This document shows positions 45,065-54,391 of a stretch of DNA of 64,000 nucleotides, piece by piece (within the stretch, counting starts at the first letter, position 1; every line of letters begins with the position of its first letter). Location of the stretch: NCBI GenBank assembly GCA_016222805.1, contig JACRQG010000027.1, positions 358,232 through 422,231 of the forward strand, written 5' to 3'. Position numbers and translations under genes: made by a program. Source of the stretch: Verrucomicrobiota bacterium (GTDB taxonomy: Bacteria; Verrucomicrobiota; Verrucomicrobiia; Opitutales; Opitutaceae). Under the pieces are notes generated by a model. It made no database searches, was not told where the DNA came from, and saw only the letters and a list, made by a program, of their open reading frames with translations.

Positions 45065-45475
45065 GTGACTGGGGGCGTGACCTCCGCGATCTCCCCGAAT
45101 CGGCGCGCCTGGATTTGGCCCATGGCCGTGGCGGCGTTGATCTTCGCCGCGTCGAGCCGCTCGACCGTGGCCGGGCCGCGGATTACCGGACTCGACAAAG
45201 TTGTTCACTTTTCCGTCTACGGCCTGCTTGGCACCTTGGTGTGCCGCCAGACCGGAGCGGGAAGGGGAGCGGTGGTCGCGGTGCTGGTGGCGTCGGCATT
45301 TGGGGCATCGGACGAGTGGCACCAGAGTTTTGTCCCCGGCCGGACGATGGAACTGGCCGACTGGCTAGCGGACACCGCCGGCGCGGCGCTGGGAGTGGCG
45401 GTCTATCGGCGCTGGCCGCGTTATCGAGCCTGGTTGGAGCAGCCGGTGGGGCGGAAGGGTGCTGTCGGCAGCTGA
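45065..45475 (+). CDS. VanZ-family membrane protein
   Basis: 136 residues from a GTG start; a second GTG at 45077 is possible. Membrane segments are visible at AWIWPMAVAALIFAASS, VVHFSVYGLLGTLVCR and AVVAVLVASAFGA. The VanZ signature follows the usual order: GLDKVVHFSVYGLLG and SDEWHQSFVPGRTMELADW with TAGAALG. The family has been linked to glycopeptide tolerance and envelope maintenance, but its molecular function is not known. It lies 55 bp after the frameshifted DUF2911 gene. The first promoterless stretch downstream is repeat-rich. Confidence 0.88.
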   Translation: MTGGVTSAISPNRRAWIWPMAVAALIFAASSRSTVAGPRITGLDKVVHFSVYGLLGTLVCRQTGAGRGAVVAVLVASAFGASDEWHQSFVPGRTMELADWLADTAGAALGVAVYRRWPRYRAWLEQPVGRKGAVGS

Positions 45476-46094
45476 AGTCGGTCGGTCGACGCCGCCGCTT
45501 GAACGGAGCGGATCTCGAAGAAGCTCCGTCATGTAGCCGGGGGCGGAGACCCCGGCAGCCGGCCTCAACGAGGCCAGCTACAAGGGACGGTGACCGATGT
45601 GCGCTCAGGTCGATCGGCAACCGTGACCGATGAGAGAGCCAAACGAGCACACCCCGTCGCTGATGCGCCACCCCTCCCCACCGGAATCCCGGCGATAGGA
45701 CCACGAACGGACACGAAGAAACACCAATGGAAATACCCTGCGAAGCCGGAGGACCTGCCGCCCACTCAAAAGGGATCGCGGCGCGCAGGGCACAGCTTCG
45801 TGTCGATTCGTGTTCCTTCGTGGTTTCCCTGAATTTCTCGAACTCGAGAGGGAACCCGGGCAGGACTCGGCTCGGAACGATCCCCTCCCAGGGAGGGGTG
45901 CCCGTCAGGGCGGGGTGGGTTGCTGGGGGCGAAGAGAAGGACGTCGCAACCGTTCTGAGGAGCAGGAATCCAGGTTGGCGATTGTGGCGCGTGACCTCTG
46001 TGGCCGGCCTCAACGCGGCCGGCTACAACGGAAGCAGGAGACCGCTTCGCAACCGTGGTGCGGTGGAGGAGGGCGAGGCGGGGCTGGCCGTGGT
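45476..46094. repeat. Repeat-rich 619-bp gap between convergent genes
   Basis: No gene is visible. The gap holds two GCCGGCCTC-AAC-GAGGCC/GCGGCCGGC palindromes (45558-45579, 46003-46024), each followed by CTACAA. It also holds a GGGGGCGGAGACCCCGG hairpin at about 45541 and an inverted pair of the ACCACGAA-ACACGAA type (45699-45730 and 45797-45828). The words TTCGTGT and CCTTCGTGG recur within the second arm. This resembles a landing zone for several dispersed repeat families. Confidence 0.6.
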
Positions 46095-49055
46095 TCAGAA
46101 CCGTCCGCTGATTCCCGCGGTGACCGTCGTGCCGCCGTAGAGCTTGAACTGCAGGTGCTCCTTGACGCCGCGGTAGGCGGACTGCGGGGCGTCGGTGAGG
46201 TTGTTGACGTCGAGGGAGAAGGTGACGGCCGGGCGCAGTTGGTAGCCGATGCCGGCGTGGACGACCGTGCGGTCGAACCAGTACCGGTGCAGGGCCGGCG
46301 AGACGGCGCTGCGGGCGTTGAGGAAGCTGCCGGTGTGGCTGATGATGACGCGCGAGGTGAAGCCCCGATGGCGCCAATAGAGGCTGGCGTTGGCGCTGCG
46401 CGGCACGAAACCCTCGACCTCGCGGGTTCCCAACTGGGTGCCGCTGCCGAAGTCGCCGTGAGCTTCGAGCGCCGTGAAGTTCGCCGAGGCGCCAAGCCCC
46501 TTGAGGAACCCCGGCAGGAAGGTGAACTGCTGCTGGTAGCTGATTTCCCAGCCCTGCACATATGCGGTGCCGGCGTTGCCGGAACTGAGGCGCGTGTAGC
46601 CGGCGTATTCGCCGGAGTACCCGTTATCCGGGCCCGACGCGATGATGCCGTTGTCGAGGCCCGCGATGATGAAGTCCTTGATCACCTTTCGGAACCAGCC
46701 CACGGACAGGCTGCCAGCGGGTTCGAAGTAATACTCGATGGCGGCGTCCCAGTTGCTCGCCGTCTGAGGCAGCAGGGACGGGTTGTTCACGGTGAGGGTG
46801 CGCTGGGTCTCGTTGACCGTTTCATTCGGCACGAGCGAATTGAGGGATGGGCGGCCGAAGCTGGTCGACCAACTGAGGCGGCCTTTCCAATTGGCGCCGA
46901 AGTCGCGCGTGAGGTGCACGCTGGGAAACGACTTGGTGTAGGACCCGTGCAGCTCGCGCCAGTTGCCATAGTCGCGGTTGGCCATGCCGATGGGATCCGC
47001 GGCCTGTTGCGCCGCGGTGCTGAGCACGCGGGAGCGGACGTTGCCCCAGCTGTTGGTTTCCGTCCGCTCGAAGCGAACGCCGGTAAGGAAACCCGTGCCG
47101 GCGGCGCGGCCCTGCGCCATGATGTAGCCGGCCTGCACCTCCTCGGTGACGCCCTGGGAGTTGGTGAGCGCGACCTGGCGGCCCCAGTAGAGGTCTTCGC
47201 GCCAGAGGGAGGGCTCGATCGGCGTGCGATCGCGGAACAGCTGCGACGCGTACCAGAACGGCACCACACGGCCGGTCTTGCGCGAATTCAGGATCGTGAT
47301 GGTGGGGTCGGAGGGCAGCGTGGTGCCGAGATAGCTCCAGCGCTTGTCGCGCACCGTGTCCTCCACGGTCTGTTCGCGCCAGAAGAGGCCCGCCTTCAGC
47401 GAGGAATTGAGCGCGGGCAGGGGACACTTGAGATTGGCGCGGGCTTCGCGCACGTCGTGGTCATTGTCCTGGTTGTTGTTTCGGAAGAACCCGTTCACGC
47501 GGTAGTTCTCCGGCCGCGAGATATCCGGCCCGGCCGTCTGGGTGAACTGCGGGTACATTTCGGAGTGTGTGCGATCGAGGATCCAGCCGGCGCCGTTGAC
47601 GCGCATGGTGAGCTGGCCGCCCTCGTTGCCGTTGCCGTTCTCGATGTAGGTGCGGGCCATCATCGCGCTGTAGTCGAGCTGGAGGCGGCTCCACTGGTGC
47701 TCCGCGCCGAGATCGAGGTGGCGCATGCGCAGGAAGAAGTTGTTGGGGCCGATGGTGCCGACATCGAAGTTGGACGCGGTGGAAGGGCGCACCTGTGTGA
47801 TCTTGTCGGTGTAACCTGGCAGGATGCCGGCGGTCCCGGTGGTGCCGACGACCTGGTTGGTGAAGGCGCGCGTCGTGAAGCGCAGTTTGCCCATCTCGTT
47901 CGCGTCGTTGTAGACGCTGTTCAGCGTGAGCTTGGTGGTCGGCGAAAGGCGGTACTCCAGCTTCAGGTTCACGCTGGCCTGCTTGCGGTTGTTGTACTGG
48001 TCGAAGGTGTTGTAGTCATACAGGAACGCGGTCGGATTGAAGGTGCTCTCGTACTCGCGGGTGGTGCTGTGCGAGCCGGCGACGTTTTCGCTGTAGAACG
48101 TGTTGATCGCGACGCCCAGGTTGCGGCTGCCGCCGGCCACGTCGAAGACCTCCCAGTAGCCAACGTTGAGCAGCGGATGGGTGCGGTGGGGTTCGCGCAG
48201 CGGGATGGTCTCGAAGAACGGCGGCGCCCAGCGGAGCGTGAAGTTGTAGGTCATCCGCCGCTTCTCGCGCATGCTTAGGGGCGAGCGGCTCTTGAGGTTG
48301 ATCGTGCCGCCGAGGGAATCCGCCCCCTTGTCGGGCGTGTGGCCCTTGATCACTTCCAAGCCCTCGAACATGGCGCCCGTGAGATTGTTGATCCGGACCG
48401 TGCGACCGAACGCGCCCTGGGTGGAGATCATGCCGCCGTCCATCGTGACAGAGTTCTGGCCCGACGGCATGCCGCGGACGGCAAAGCCGTCGACGCCGTT
48501 CTCCAGGTTGAGGGCGCCGGTGACCCCCGGCAGCAGGATGGCCAGCTCGCTCGCGCTCATGTTCGGCAGGTTGCCGTAGGAGTCCATGGCCACGACATTC
48601 TTGGTGTTGGGCGCATTGCGCTGCGCCGTGATGGCGGCGGCGCCGCCTTCGCGTTCGCCCGCGACGGTGAACGCCTCGAGCCGGTACACGGCGCTCGACA
48701 GGGAGAAATCGCGAGTGGCGGTTTGTCCGGCGAGAATCGTCACGTCCTCGCGGGCGGAATCGAGGCCGGTGTAGGTGACGACGATCGCGTGCGTGCCGGC
48801 CGGCACGTCGGCCAGGAGAAAACGGCCGGTATGATCGGTCAGCACGGTGCGATCCAGGGTCGGAACACTCACGCGCACCCCCTCGAGAAGATCGCCGGTG
48901 GCGGCATTGCTGACCGTTCCGCTGAGCGTGCCGGCGCCGGCCGGGGCCGGCGCAGCCAGGGAAAGGGCCGGCCACGCGGAGCACGCGAGGGCGGCGACCG
49001 TGAGGATCAGGCGGAAGCCGAAGAGATGGCGGAGGAGCGGCGGCCGGTAGTTCAT
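46095..49055 (-). CDS. TonB-dependent receptor with carboxypeptidase-regulatory-like N-terminal domain
   Basis: 986 residues from the ATG at 49055, followed by signal peptide LTVAALACSAWPALSLAA. Residues about 40-115 form a CarboxypepD_reg-like beta-sandwich (GTLSGTVSNAATGDLLEGVRV, DHTGRFLLADVPAGTHAIVV). The plug has MSASELAILLPGVTGALNLE, RGMPSGQNSVTMDGGMIST and FEGLEVIKGHTPDKGADSLGG. The barrel ends GGTTVTAGISGRF with a terminal Phe. This form, lacking STN, is common in polymer-degrading Bacteroidota and Verrucomicrobiota and probably imports oligosaccharides. The substrate is not evident; the GH105 enzyme and PL1-like lyase nearby hint at pectin-type sugars. Confidence 0.93.
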   Translation of the reverse strand: MNYRPPLLRHLFGFRLILTVAALACSAWPALSLAAPAPAGAGTLSGTVSNAATGDLLEGVRVSVPTLDRTVLTDHTGRFLLADVPAGTHAIVVTYTGLDSAREDVTILAGQTATRDFSLSSAVYRLEAFTVAGEREGGAAAITAQRNAPNTKNVVAMDSYGNLPNMSASELAILLPGVTGALNLENGVDGFAVRGMPSGQNSVTMDGGMISTQGAFGRTVRINNLTGAMFEGLEVIKGHTPDKGADSLGGTINLKSRSPLSMREKRRMTYNFTLRWAPPFFETIPLREPHRTHPLLNVGYWEVFDVAGGSRNLGVAINTFYSENVAGSHSTTREYESTFNPTAFLYDYNTFDQYNNRKQASVNLKLEYRLSPTTKLTLNSVYNDANEMGKLRFTTRAFTNQVVGTTGTAGILPGYTDKITQVRPSTASNFDVGTIGPNNFFLRMRHLDLGAEHQWSRLQLDYSAMMARTYIENGNGNEGGQLTMRVNGAGWILDRTHSEMYPQFTQTAGPDISRPENYRVNGFFRNNNQDNDHDVREARANLKCPLPALNSSLKAGLFWREQTVEDTVRDKRWSYLGTTLPSDPTITILNSRKTGRVVPFWYASQLFRDRTPIEPSLWREDLYWGRQVALTNSQGVTEEVQAGYIMAQGRAAGTGFLTGVRFERTETNSWGNVRSRVLSTAAQQAADPIGMANRDYGNWRELHGSYTKSFPSVHLTRDFGANWKGRLSWSTSFGRPSLNSLVPNETVNETQRTLTVNNPSLLPQTASNWDAAIEYYFEPAGSLSVGWFRKVIKDFIIAGLDNGIIASGPDNGYSGEYAGYTRLSSGNAGTAYVQGWEISYQQQFTFLPGFLKGLGASANFTALEAHGDFGSGTQLGTREVEGFVPRSANASLYWRHRGFTSRVIISHTGSFLNARSAVSPALHRYWFDRTVVHAGIGYQLRPAVTFSLDVNNLTDAPQSAYRGVKEHLQFKLYGGTTVTAGISGRF

Positions 49056-49224
49056 GGGGCAGGGGACGCGATTGCCGTCGCGGCAGCCGCGCCTGCTCCA
49101 GCAAATCCGGAAGCGGCGAAGATCCGAGGGAAAAAGTCGCGGCACGGACGGCGGCACAGTTCATGGCTGACCGCACCCGCAGGTAGGATTGAAAACCGGC
49201 CGGGGATGCCAAGAGTCGCCGGGG

Positions 49225-51309
49225 ATGACGCCTCCCGCCGCCAATGCTCCCGGGCTTCGCCGCATCGTCGCCGTGATCCTGGTCGTCGGCACCTTCCTGC
49301 TCTTTGCGCGCGCGATCGGGCACGATTTCGTCAACTACGACGACCCCGATTACGTGACGGAAAACCCGCAGGTGCAGGCGGGATTGAGCCTCGCTGGAAT
49401 CCGCTGGGCGCTGACGGCGGCGGAGGCTTCAAACTGGCATCCGCTGACTTGGATCTCCCATCAGGCGGACGTGGCGTTGTTCGGGATGAATCCCCGCGGG
49501 CATCACGCGACAAGCGTGCTGTGGCATGCGTTGAATGCCGGGCTCGCGTTTCTCGCCCTTTGGCGGCTGACGCGGGCCCTTTGGCCGAGTGCCTGGGTGG
49601 CGGCGTGGTTTGCGTGGCACCCGCAACGGGTGGAGTCGGTGGCCTGGGTGGCGGAGCGGAAGGACGTGCTCAGCGGGTTTTTCTTTTTTGCGGTGCTGTG
49701 GCTCTATGCCGGCTATGTCGAGCGGCGGCGGGAGCGAGCCCGCCGCGCCTGGCTCTGGTACGGCCTGGCGCTCGTGGCCTTCGCGCTCGGGCTCATGGCC
49801 AAGCCCATGCTCGTGACGCTGCCGTGTGTGCTGCTGCTGCTGGACGTGTGGCCGCTGCGGCGGACTCCGCTCACCCTTCCGCCGGTGGCGGGCGGATCGA
49901 AGCCTGCCGCCCGCACCGTCGCTCCCCCGCCTCCCTCGTCAGGGGACTCGTGGTTGGGCTTGGTGATCGAGAAAGTGCCGTACTTCGGCCTCGTCCTGAT
50001 CTCGGCCTTGGTGACGTATCGGGTGCAGCAGGCCGGAGGGTCCGTATCGGCGGCCCTCCCGCTGGGCGATCGCGTGGGCAATGCGATCGTGTCGGTGGTG
50101 CGTTATCTGTGGCAGTTCGTGCTGCCGTTTGATCTGGCCGTGCTTTACCCGCACCCGGGTGCCTGGCCGGCGCGCCAGGTGATCGCAGCCGGCAGCGTGA
50201 TCGCGGCGCTCTCGGCGGTGGTGCTCTGGCAGTGGCGCCGGCGACCGTGGCTGGCGATCGGCTGGTGCTGGTATCTCGGCATGCTGGTGCCGGTGTCCGG
50301 GCTGGTGCAGGTGGGTCTGCAGGCGATGGCGGATCGCTACACCTACCTGCCGATGGTGGGGGTGGCCCTGGCCGTGCTGTGGACCGCGACGGAGCTGGCC
50401 GCATCGTCTGGTGCGCGTCGCACCTGGGCGGTCGCCGGAGTGGTGGTGCTGGGCCTGGGTGCCGTGCGCACGTGGCAGCAACTCGGCGTCTGGCGGGATT
50501 CCTTCACGCTCTTTGATCACGCCCTCGCCGTGACCAAGGGCAACTATGTCGCGCACGACAACCGGGGTTATCATCTCAGCAAGACCGGGCGGCTCGACGA
50601 GGCGATCGCGGACTATCGACGGTCGCTGGCGATCAATCCGGCCTACATGAACGCCAACAACAACCTCGGCCATGCCCTGGCCGAGCAGGGCAAACCCGCG
50701 GAGGCAATTCCCCATTACCGCAGGGCCCTGGAAGCGCAGCCGGTCAATCTGGAGGTGCGCAATAATCTCGCGAACGCGCTCTCGGACCTGAACCAGCTCG
50801 CGGAAGCGATGGAGCATTACGAATTCGTGCTGGCGCGGCGGCCGGACCACGTGAATGCCCTTAACGGTTCCGGCGTGGTGCTCGCGATGCAGGGCAAGCC
50901 GGCGGACGGCAAGGCCCGGCTGGAGCGGGCACTGCAGCTGAAGCCGGACAACCCGAGCGCGCACAGCAATCTTGGCAACGTCTGCCACATGCTTGGTGAT
51001 CGCGAAGCCGCGATCCGGCACTACCGGCGGGCAACCGAGCTCAATCCGCGGGAGCCGTTTCCGTTCTTCCTGATCGGCACCCTGCTGAATCAGCAGGAGA
51101 AGTTTGCCGAGGCCGTGCCGGCGCTGAAGCAGGCGATTGCCCTGCGGCCGACCAACCCGGACGCCCTCACCCAGCTCGGACTGGCTCTGGCCCGCCTCGG
51201 TCGGATCGAGGAAGCGGTGAAGGCGTGGCGCGCGGCGTTGCAACAGCGTCCGGGAGACGCGCAGGTGCAGGCCTGGCTGCAGGCCGTAGGCGCGGGCGCC
51301 CGGCCCTGA
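49225..51309 (+). CDS. GT-C-like multi-pass membrane protein with C-terminal TPR repeats
   Basis: 694 residues from the ATG at 49225; a TTG at 49189 is in frame. Membrane segments start with LRRIVAVILVVGTFLLFARA, and HDFVNYDDPDYVTENP right after it carries the Asp-Asp motif typical of GT-C glycosyltransferases. About ten membrane segments follow up to residue 410. From about residue 440 there are about seven TPR repeats (YHLSKTGRLDEAIADYRRSL, NNLGHALAEQGKPAEAIPHY, SNLGNVCHMLGDREAAIRHY). The layout matches TMTC-like O-mannosyltransferases, but activity is unproven in this group. It is divergent from the TonB receptor, 169 bp apart. Confidence 0.8.
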   Translation: MTPPAANAPGLRRIVAVILVVGTFLLFARAIGHDFVNYDDPDYVTENPQVQAGLSLAGIRWALTAAEASNWHPLTWISHQADVALFGMNPRGHHATSVLWHALNAGLAFLALWRLTRALWPSAWVAAWFAWHPQRVESVAWVAERKDVLSGFFFFAVLWLYAGYVERRRERARRAWLWYGLALVAFALGLMAKPMLVTLPCVLLLLDVWPLRRTPLTLPPVAGGSKPAARTVAPPPPSSGDSWLGLVIEKVPYFGLVLISALVTYRVQQAGGSVSAALPLGDRVGNAIVSVVRYLWQFVLPFDLAVLYPHPGAWPARQVIAAGSVIAALSAVVLWQWRRRPWLAIGWCWYLGMLVPVSGLVQVGLQAMADRYTYLPMVGVALAVLWTATELAASSGARRTWAVAGVVVLGLGAVRTWQQLGVWRDSFTLFDHALAVTKGNYVAHDNRGYHLSKTGRLDEAIADYRRSLAINPAYMNANNNLGHALAEQGKPAEAIPHYRRALEAQPVNLEVRNNLANALSDLNQLAEAMEHYEFVLARRPDHVNALNGSGVVLAMQGKPADGKARLERALQLKPDNPSAHSNLGNVCHMLGDREAAIRHYRRATELNPREPFPFFLIGTLLNQQEKFAEAVPALKQAIALRPTNPDALTQLGLALARLGRIEEAVKAWRAALQQRPGDAQVQAWLQAVGAGARP

Positions 51310-51444
51310 CCGGCGGCTTTCCGCCCGCCGGGCCCCGGCGGGCGCCGCGACTGTGTCGCGGCAACGGATGCGCGGCGCCGGCCAAGATTCGCCGCGCGGT
51401 TGCGGGCTGGTAGCCTAGACTACGACCGTCTGCCTGCGCCGAAC

Positions 51445-54108
51445 ATGCCTCCCTCGTCCTTACTCGGTCGGTTCGTCTTGATCGCGGTGTCCGCCGCCTC
51501 CGCTGCTGCCGTGGATCTGCCTTTGCCTGACGCCGTGCTGGCCACGGTGCGGCGCGTGAACGATCGTTTCCTGGCCGCCAATCCCGATCCCGGGGCCGAC
51601 ATCGTCACGGACCGCGCCCGCCCGAGCAACATCTGGACGCGGGCAACTTACTTCGAGGGCCTGATGGCGCTGCAGCGGATCGCTCCCGAGCCGCGGTACG
51701 TCGACTACGCCCTGCGGTGGGCCGGCAGTCACCGCTGGGATCTCGCCTATGGCTCCGCCGACGTGCGAAACGCCGACAACCAGTGCTGCGGCCAGACTTA
51801 CCTGGACCTTTACGCCCTTGATCCCCAGGCGGAGCGGATCGCGAAAATCAAGGCGGCGATCGACGGCATGGTCGCGAGCACGAAACAGGACGACTGGTGG
51901 TGGATCGACGCGATCCAGATGGCGATGCCGGTGTTTGCCCGCCTCGGTGTGTTGACGGGCGACCCGCGCTATTTCGAGAAGATGCACGCCCTCTTCCGGC
52001 ACACGATGACGGTGCAGGGGGGACGCGGCCTGTACCACCCGGGAGAGCATCTCTGGTGGCGCGACGCCGATTTCGACCCGCCGTATCAGGAACCCAACGG
52101 CGCCAGCTGCTACTGGTCGCGCGGCAACGGCTGGGTCTTCGCCGGACTGGCCCGCGTGCTCGACGTGCTGCCGGCGGAGGCAGCCCACCGCGCCGAGTAC
52201 GTGCAAATCTTTCAGGACATGGCGGCCGCCCTGGTCCCGCTGCAGCGGATCGATGGCTTCTGGAATGCGAGCCTCAAGGACCCGGACAACTACGGTGGTC
52301 GCGAGCTGACGGGCACGGCATTCTTCACCTACGGCCTGGCCTGGGGCATCCGGCACGGGGTCCTGCCGCGCGCCACCTATCTGCCCGTGGTGGCACGCGC
52401 ATGGAGGGGGCTCGCCGGGTTCGCGGTGCGGCCGGATGGGTCGCTGGGTTACGTGCAGGGAACCGGGAAACAGCCTTCGGACGGCCAGCCGGTGACGTTC
52501 GACAGCGTGCCGAACTTTGACGACTTTGGCACCGGCGCCTTCCTCCTCGCGGGGAGCGAGGTGCTCCGCCTGAGCAGCCTGCCGGCGATCGATTATGTCG
52601 GAGTTTTCCGGATCTACTCCAAGTCGCCTCCCTTGCCGTCGGTGGTCGATACGTACTCCTTCTTTGCGCAAGTCCGCGGCACCAATCTGCCGGCGCTCTT
52701 TGGCGCGTCGGCCCCGCGCGTGGTGCTGCCCAACGGCCTGGGAGAGCAGGCGCTCGAGTACGTCCCCACGACCGGCGAATACCAGCTGATCCGCACCTAC
52801 TTCGAGAAGCAATGGGAGTTGGCCGCAGCCTATCCTGCCGGCGCCTACCGGATGCAGGTGGCGGATCAGGTGATCGACGGCCTGACGCTGGGGCCGGCCG
52901 GCTGGCCGGCGTTGCCCGCGCTGGCAGTGGCCCATCGCACGGCTGCCCAGCCGGTGACGCTCGTCGTTCCCGCTACCAGTGGACGCGTGCGCCTGGAACT
53001 GGGCGCGGTCGGGATCGCGGCGGAGTTCGTGGTCCCGGGAAGCGGGGGTGCGAGGGCGCAGTTGGCGATTCCGCCCTTTGTGCTGCCAACCGGAGACACC
53101 TGGGCCCGGGCCCAACTCGAAGAGCTCTCAATGACACCGCGGGAAGTGAACCTCGGCCGATTGGGAACTCCGGTGGTAGAAACGGGCCAGTATTCGAGCA
53201 CCACGATCCAGTGGTTCCACTTCAGCCAGGTGAGCGCCCGAGAAAAGCTCGCCAACCTCGCGGTGCGCGGCGTGGTGCCCGCCGGTGGCGACCTCACGGC
53301 GGGGTTCCATATCAGCTCCGGCGGTCCGAAGATGGTGCTCGTTCGGGCGGTGGGGCCGGCGCTGCAGGGATTCGGCGTCGGCAACGCCCTGGCGAACCCG
53401 TACCTCCGGGTCGTCAACGCCAGCCGGACGCGGGCCTGGCAGAACGACGACTGGCAGAGTTCGGCGCAGTATCTCGCGCTCGAGGCCGCGAGCGGCGCCA
53501 CCACCTTGCAGGCGAGCTATACCCAGGCGCGCGACGTGGCGCAGGCGGTCAGGGAATGCGGGGCGTTTCCCCTCACGGCCCGCAGCCGCGACGCGACCCT
53601 GGTCCTCGTGCTGCCCCCGGGAGGATACACCGCCCAGGTGACTGCGACGGGAGGCGCGGGAACAGGCACTGCCTTGCTCGAGGTGTACGAGTTGGCGACC
53701 ACCCAGACAAACCCGCGCCTGACCAACGTGTCCGCGCGAGGCATCGCCAGCCCGGTCGAGCCCTTGATCGCGGGTTTTGTCGTGGACGGCGGGCCGAAAC
53801 GCGTGCTCCTGCGGGCCGTCGGCCCGTCGCTGGCGTCCGTGGGTGTGCCGCCGGCGGGCTTGCTGCCGGCGCCGCGGTTGGCGCTGCGGGATGCGGCGGG
53901 CCGGTTGGTAGGCGACCTGGCGCCGCTGGATGCCGAGGGGAGAGCGTGGCGGGATCGCCTGGCCGCGTTTCCGCTGCTGCCAGGCGGCAACGAGCCCGAG
54001 TATACCGTCACCCTTGCGCCCGGGGCCTACACGGTTCAGGTCGCAGACGCCGATGGCGGCACGGGCACGGCGCTGGTCGAGGTGTACACCGCGGGACCGG
54101 ACGCGTAG
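51445..54108 (+). CDS. GH105 unsaturated rhamnogalacturonyl hydrolase with two C-terminal modules
   Basis: 887 residues from the ATG at 51445, with signal peptide GRFVLIAVSAASAAAVD. The GH88/GH105 domain covers about residues 30-385: ADNQCCGQTYLDLYAL, WWWIDAIQMAMPVFARLG with the likely catalytic Asp155, GEHLWWRDADF, ASCYWSRGNGWVFAGLARVL and GGRELTGTAFFTYGLAWGI. A middle beta-rich region follows. The end carries two homologous modules (residues 596-740 and 753-887), each containing AGFHI/AGFVV, GGPK and LVRAVGPAL or LLRAVGPSL, then a closing GTGTALLEVYE or GTGTALVEVYT. The enzyme hydrolyses unsaturated uronyl ends left by polysaccharide lyases. Confidence 0.9.
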   Translation: MPPSSLLGRFVLIAVSAASAAAVDLPLPDAVLATVRRVNDRFLAANPDPGADIVTDRARPSNIWTRATYFEGLMALQRIAPEPRYVDYALRWAGSHRWDLAYGSADVRNADNQCCGQTYLDLYALDPQAERIAKIKAAIDGMVASTKQDDWWWIDAIQMAMPVFARLGVLTGDPRYFEKMHALFRHTMTVQGGRGLYHPGEHLWWRDADFDPPYQEPNGASCYWSRGNGWVFAGLARVLDVLPAEAAHRAEYVQIFQDMAAALVPLQRIDGFWNASLKDPDNYGGRELTGTAFFTYGLAWGIRHGVLPRATYLPVVARAWRGLAGFAVRPDGSLGYVQGTGKQPSDGQPVTFDSVPNFDDFGTGAFLLAGSEVLRLSSLPAIDYVGVFRIYSKSPPLPSVVDTYSFFAQVRGTNLPALFGASAPRVVLPNGLGEQALEYVPTTGEYQLIRTYFEKQWELAAAYPAGAYRMQVADQVIDGLTLGPAGWPALPALAVAHRTAAQPVTLVVPATSGRVRLELGAVGIAAEFVVPGSGGARAQLAIPPFVLPTGDTWARAQLEELSMTPREVNLGRLGTPVVETGQYSSTTIQWFHFSQVSAREKLANLAVRGVVPAGGDLTAGFHISSGGPKMVLVRAVGPALQGFGVGNALANPYLRVVNASRTRAWQNDDWQSSAQYLALEAASGATTLQASYTQARDVAQAVRECGAFPLTARSRDATLVLVLPPGGYTAQVTATGGAGTGTALLEVYELATTQTNPRLTNVSARGIASPVEPLIAGFVVDGGPKRVLLRAVGPSLASVGVPPAGLLPAPRLALRDAAGRLVGDLAPLDAEGRAWRDRLAAFPLLPGGNEPEYTVTLAPGAYTVQVADADGGTGTALVEVYTAGPDA

Positions 54109-54197
54109 GCGGGTGGAACTTCGGTGGGCGGGCGCGCGCTGACCTTTCTGGCGGGAGGACCGGCCGCGCGAGTCCGTCGCGCACAGCGGGAAGCCCT

Positions 54198-54357
54198 TTT
54201 GATCCGGAACGATGCAGTCGAAGTCGACGTGCGCCGCAGCAATGTAGCCGCGACGACCTCGTCGCGGAGCGGGGCGCGGTCGCCCCGCCCACAGGTCACC
54301 GTTTCGTCAGTGGACTCCCGCAGGTGCGTCAGCCCGACTGCATCGTTCCGGTTTGAT
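54198..54357. mobile_element. 148-bp MITE-like element with perfect terminal inverted repeats (copy 1)
   Basis: The element (54204-54351) begins CCGGAACGATGCAGTCG and ends with its exact reverse complement, a 17-bp perfect terminal inverted repeat. It is flanked on both sides by TTTGAT (54198-54203 and 54352-54357), which looks like a 6-bp target-site duplication. Inside are a perfect 9-bp-arm palindrome CCGCGACGA-CC-TCGTCGCGG and a GGGGCG-CGGT-CGCCCC hairpin, then GCCCACAGGTCACC. No transposase is encoded. Copy 2 at 61773-61920 differs at three positions. It lies between the convergent GH105 and VPDSG-CTERM genes. Confidence 0.8.
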
Positions 54358-54391
54358 GGCGGTTTCGATCTCTGCGGGAGAGGAAGCCGGA

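Noticed and set aside
45476..46094. Hidden gene in the VanZ-receptor gap
   Set aside because: All frames there are short or of shadow composition and the region is crowded with palindromic repeats.
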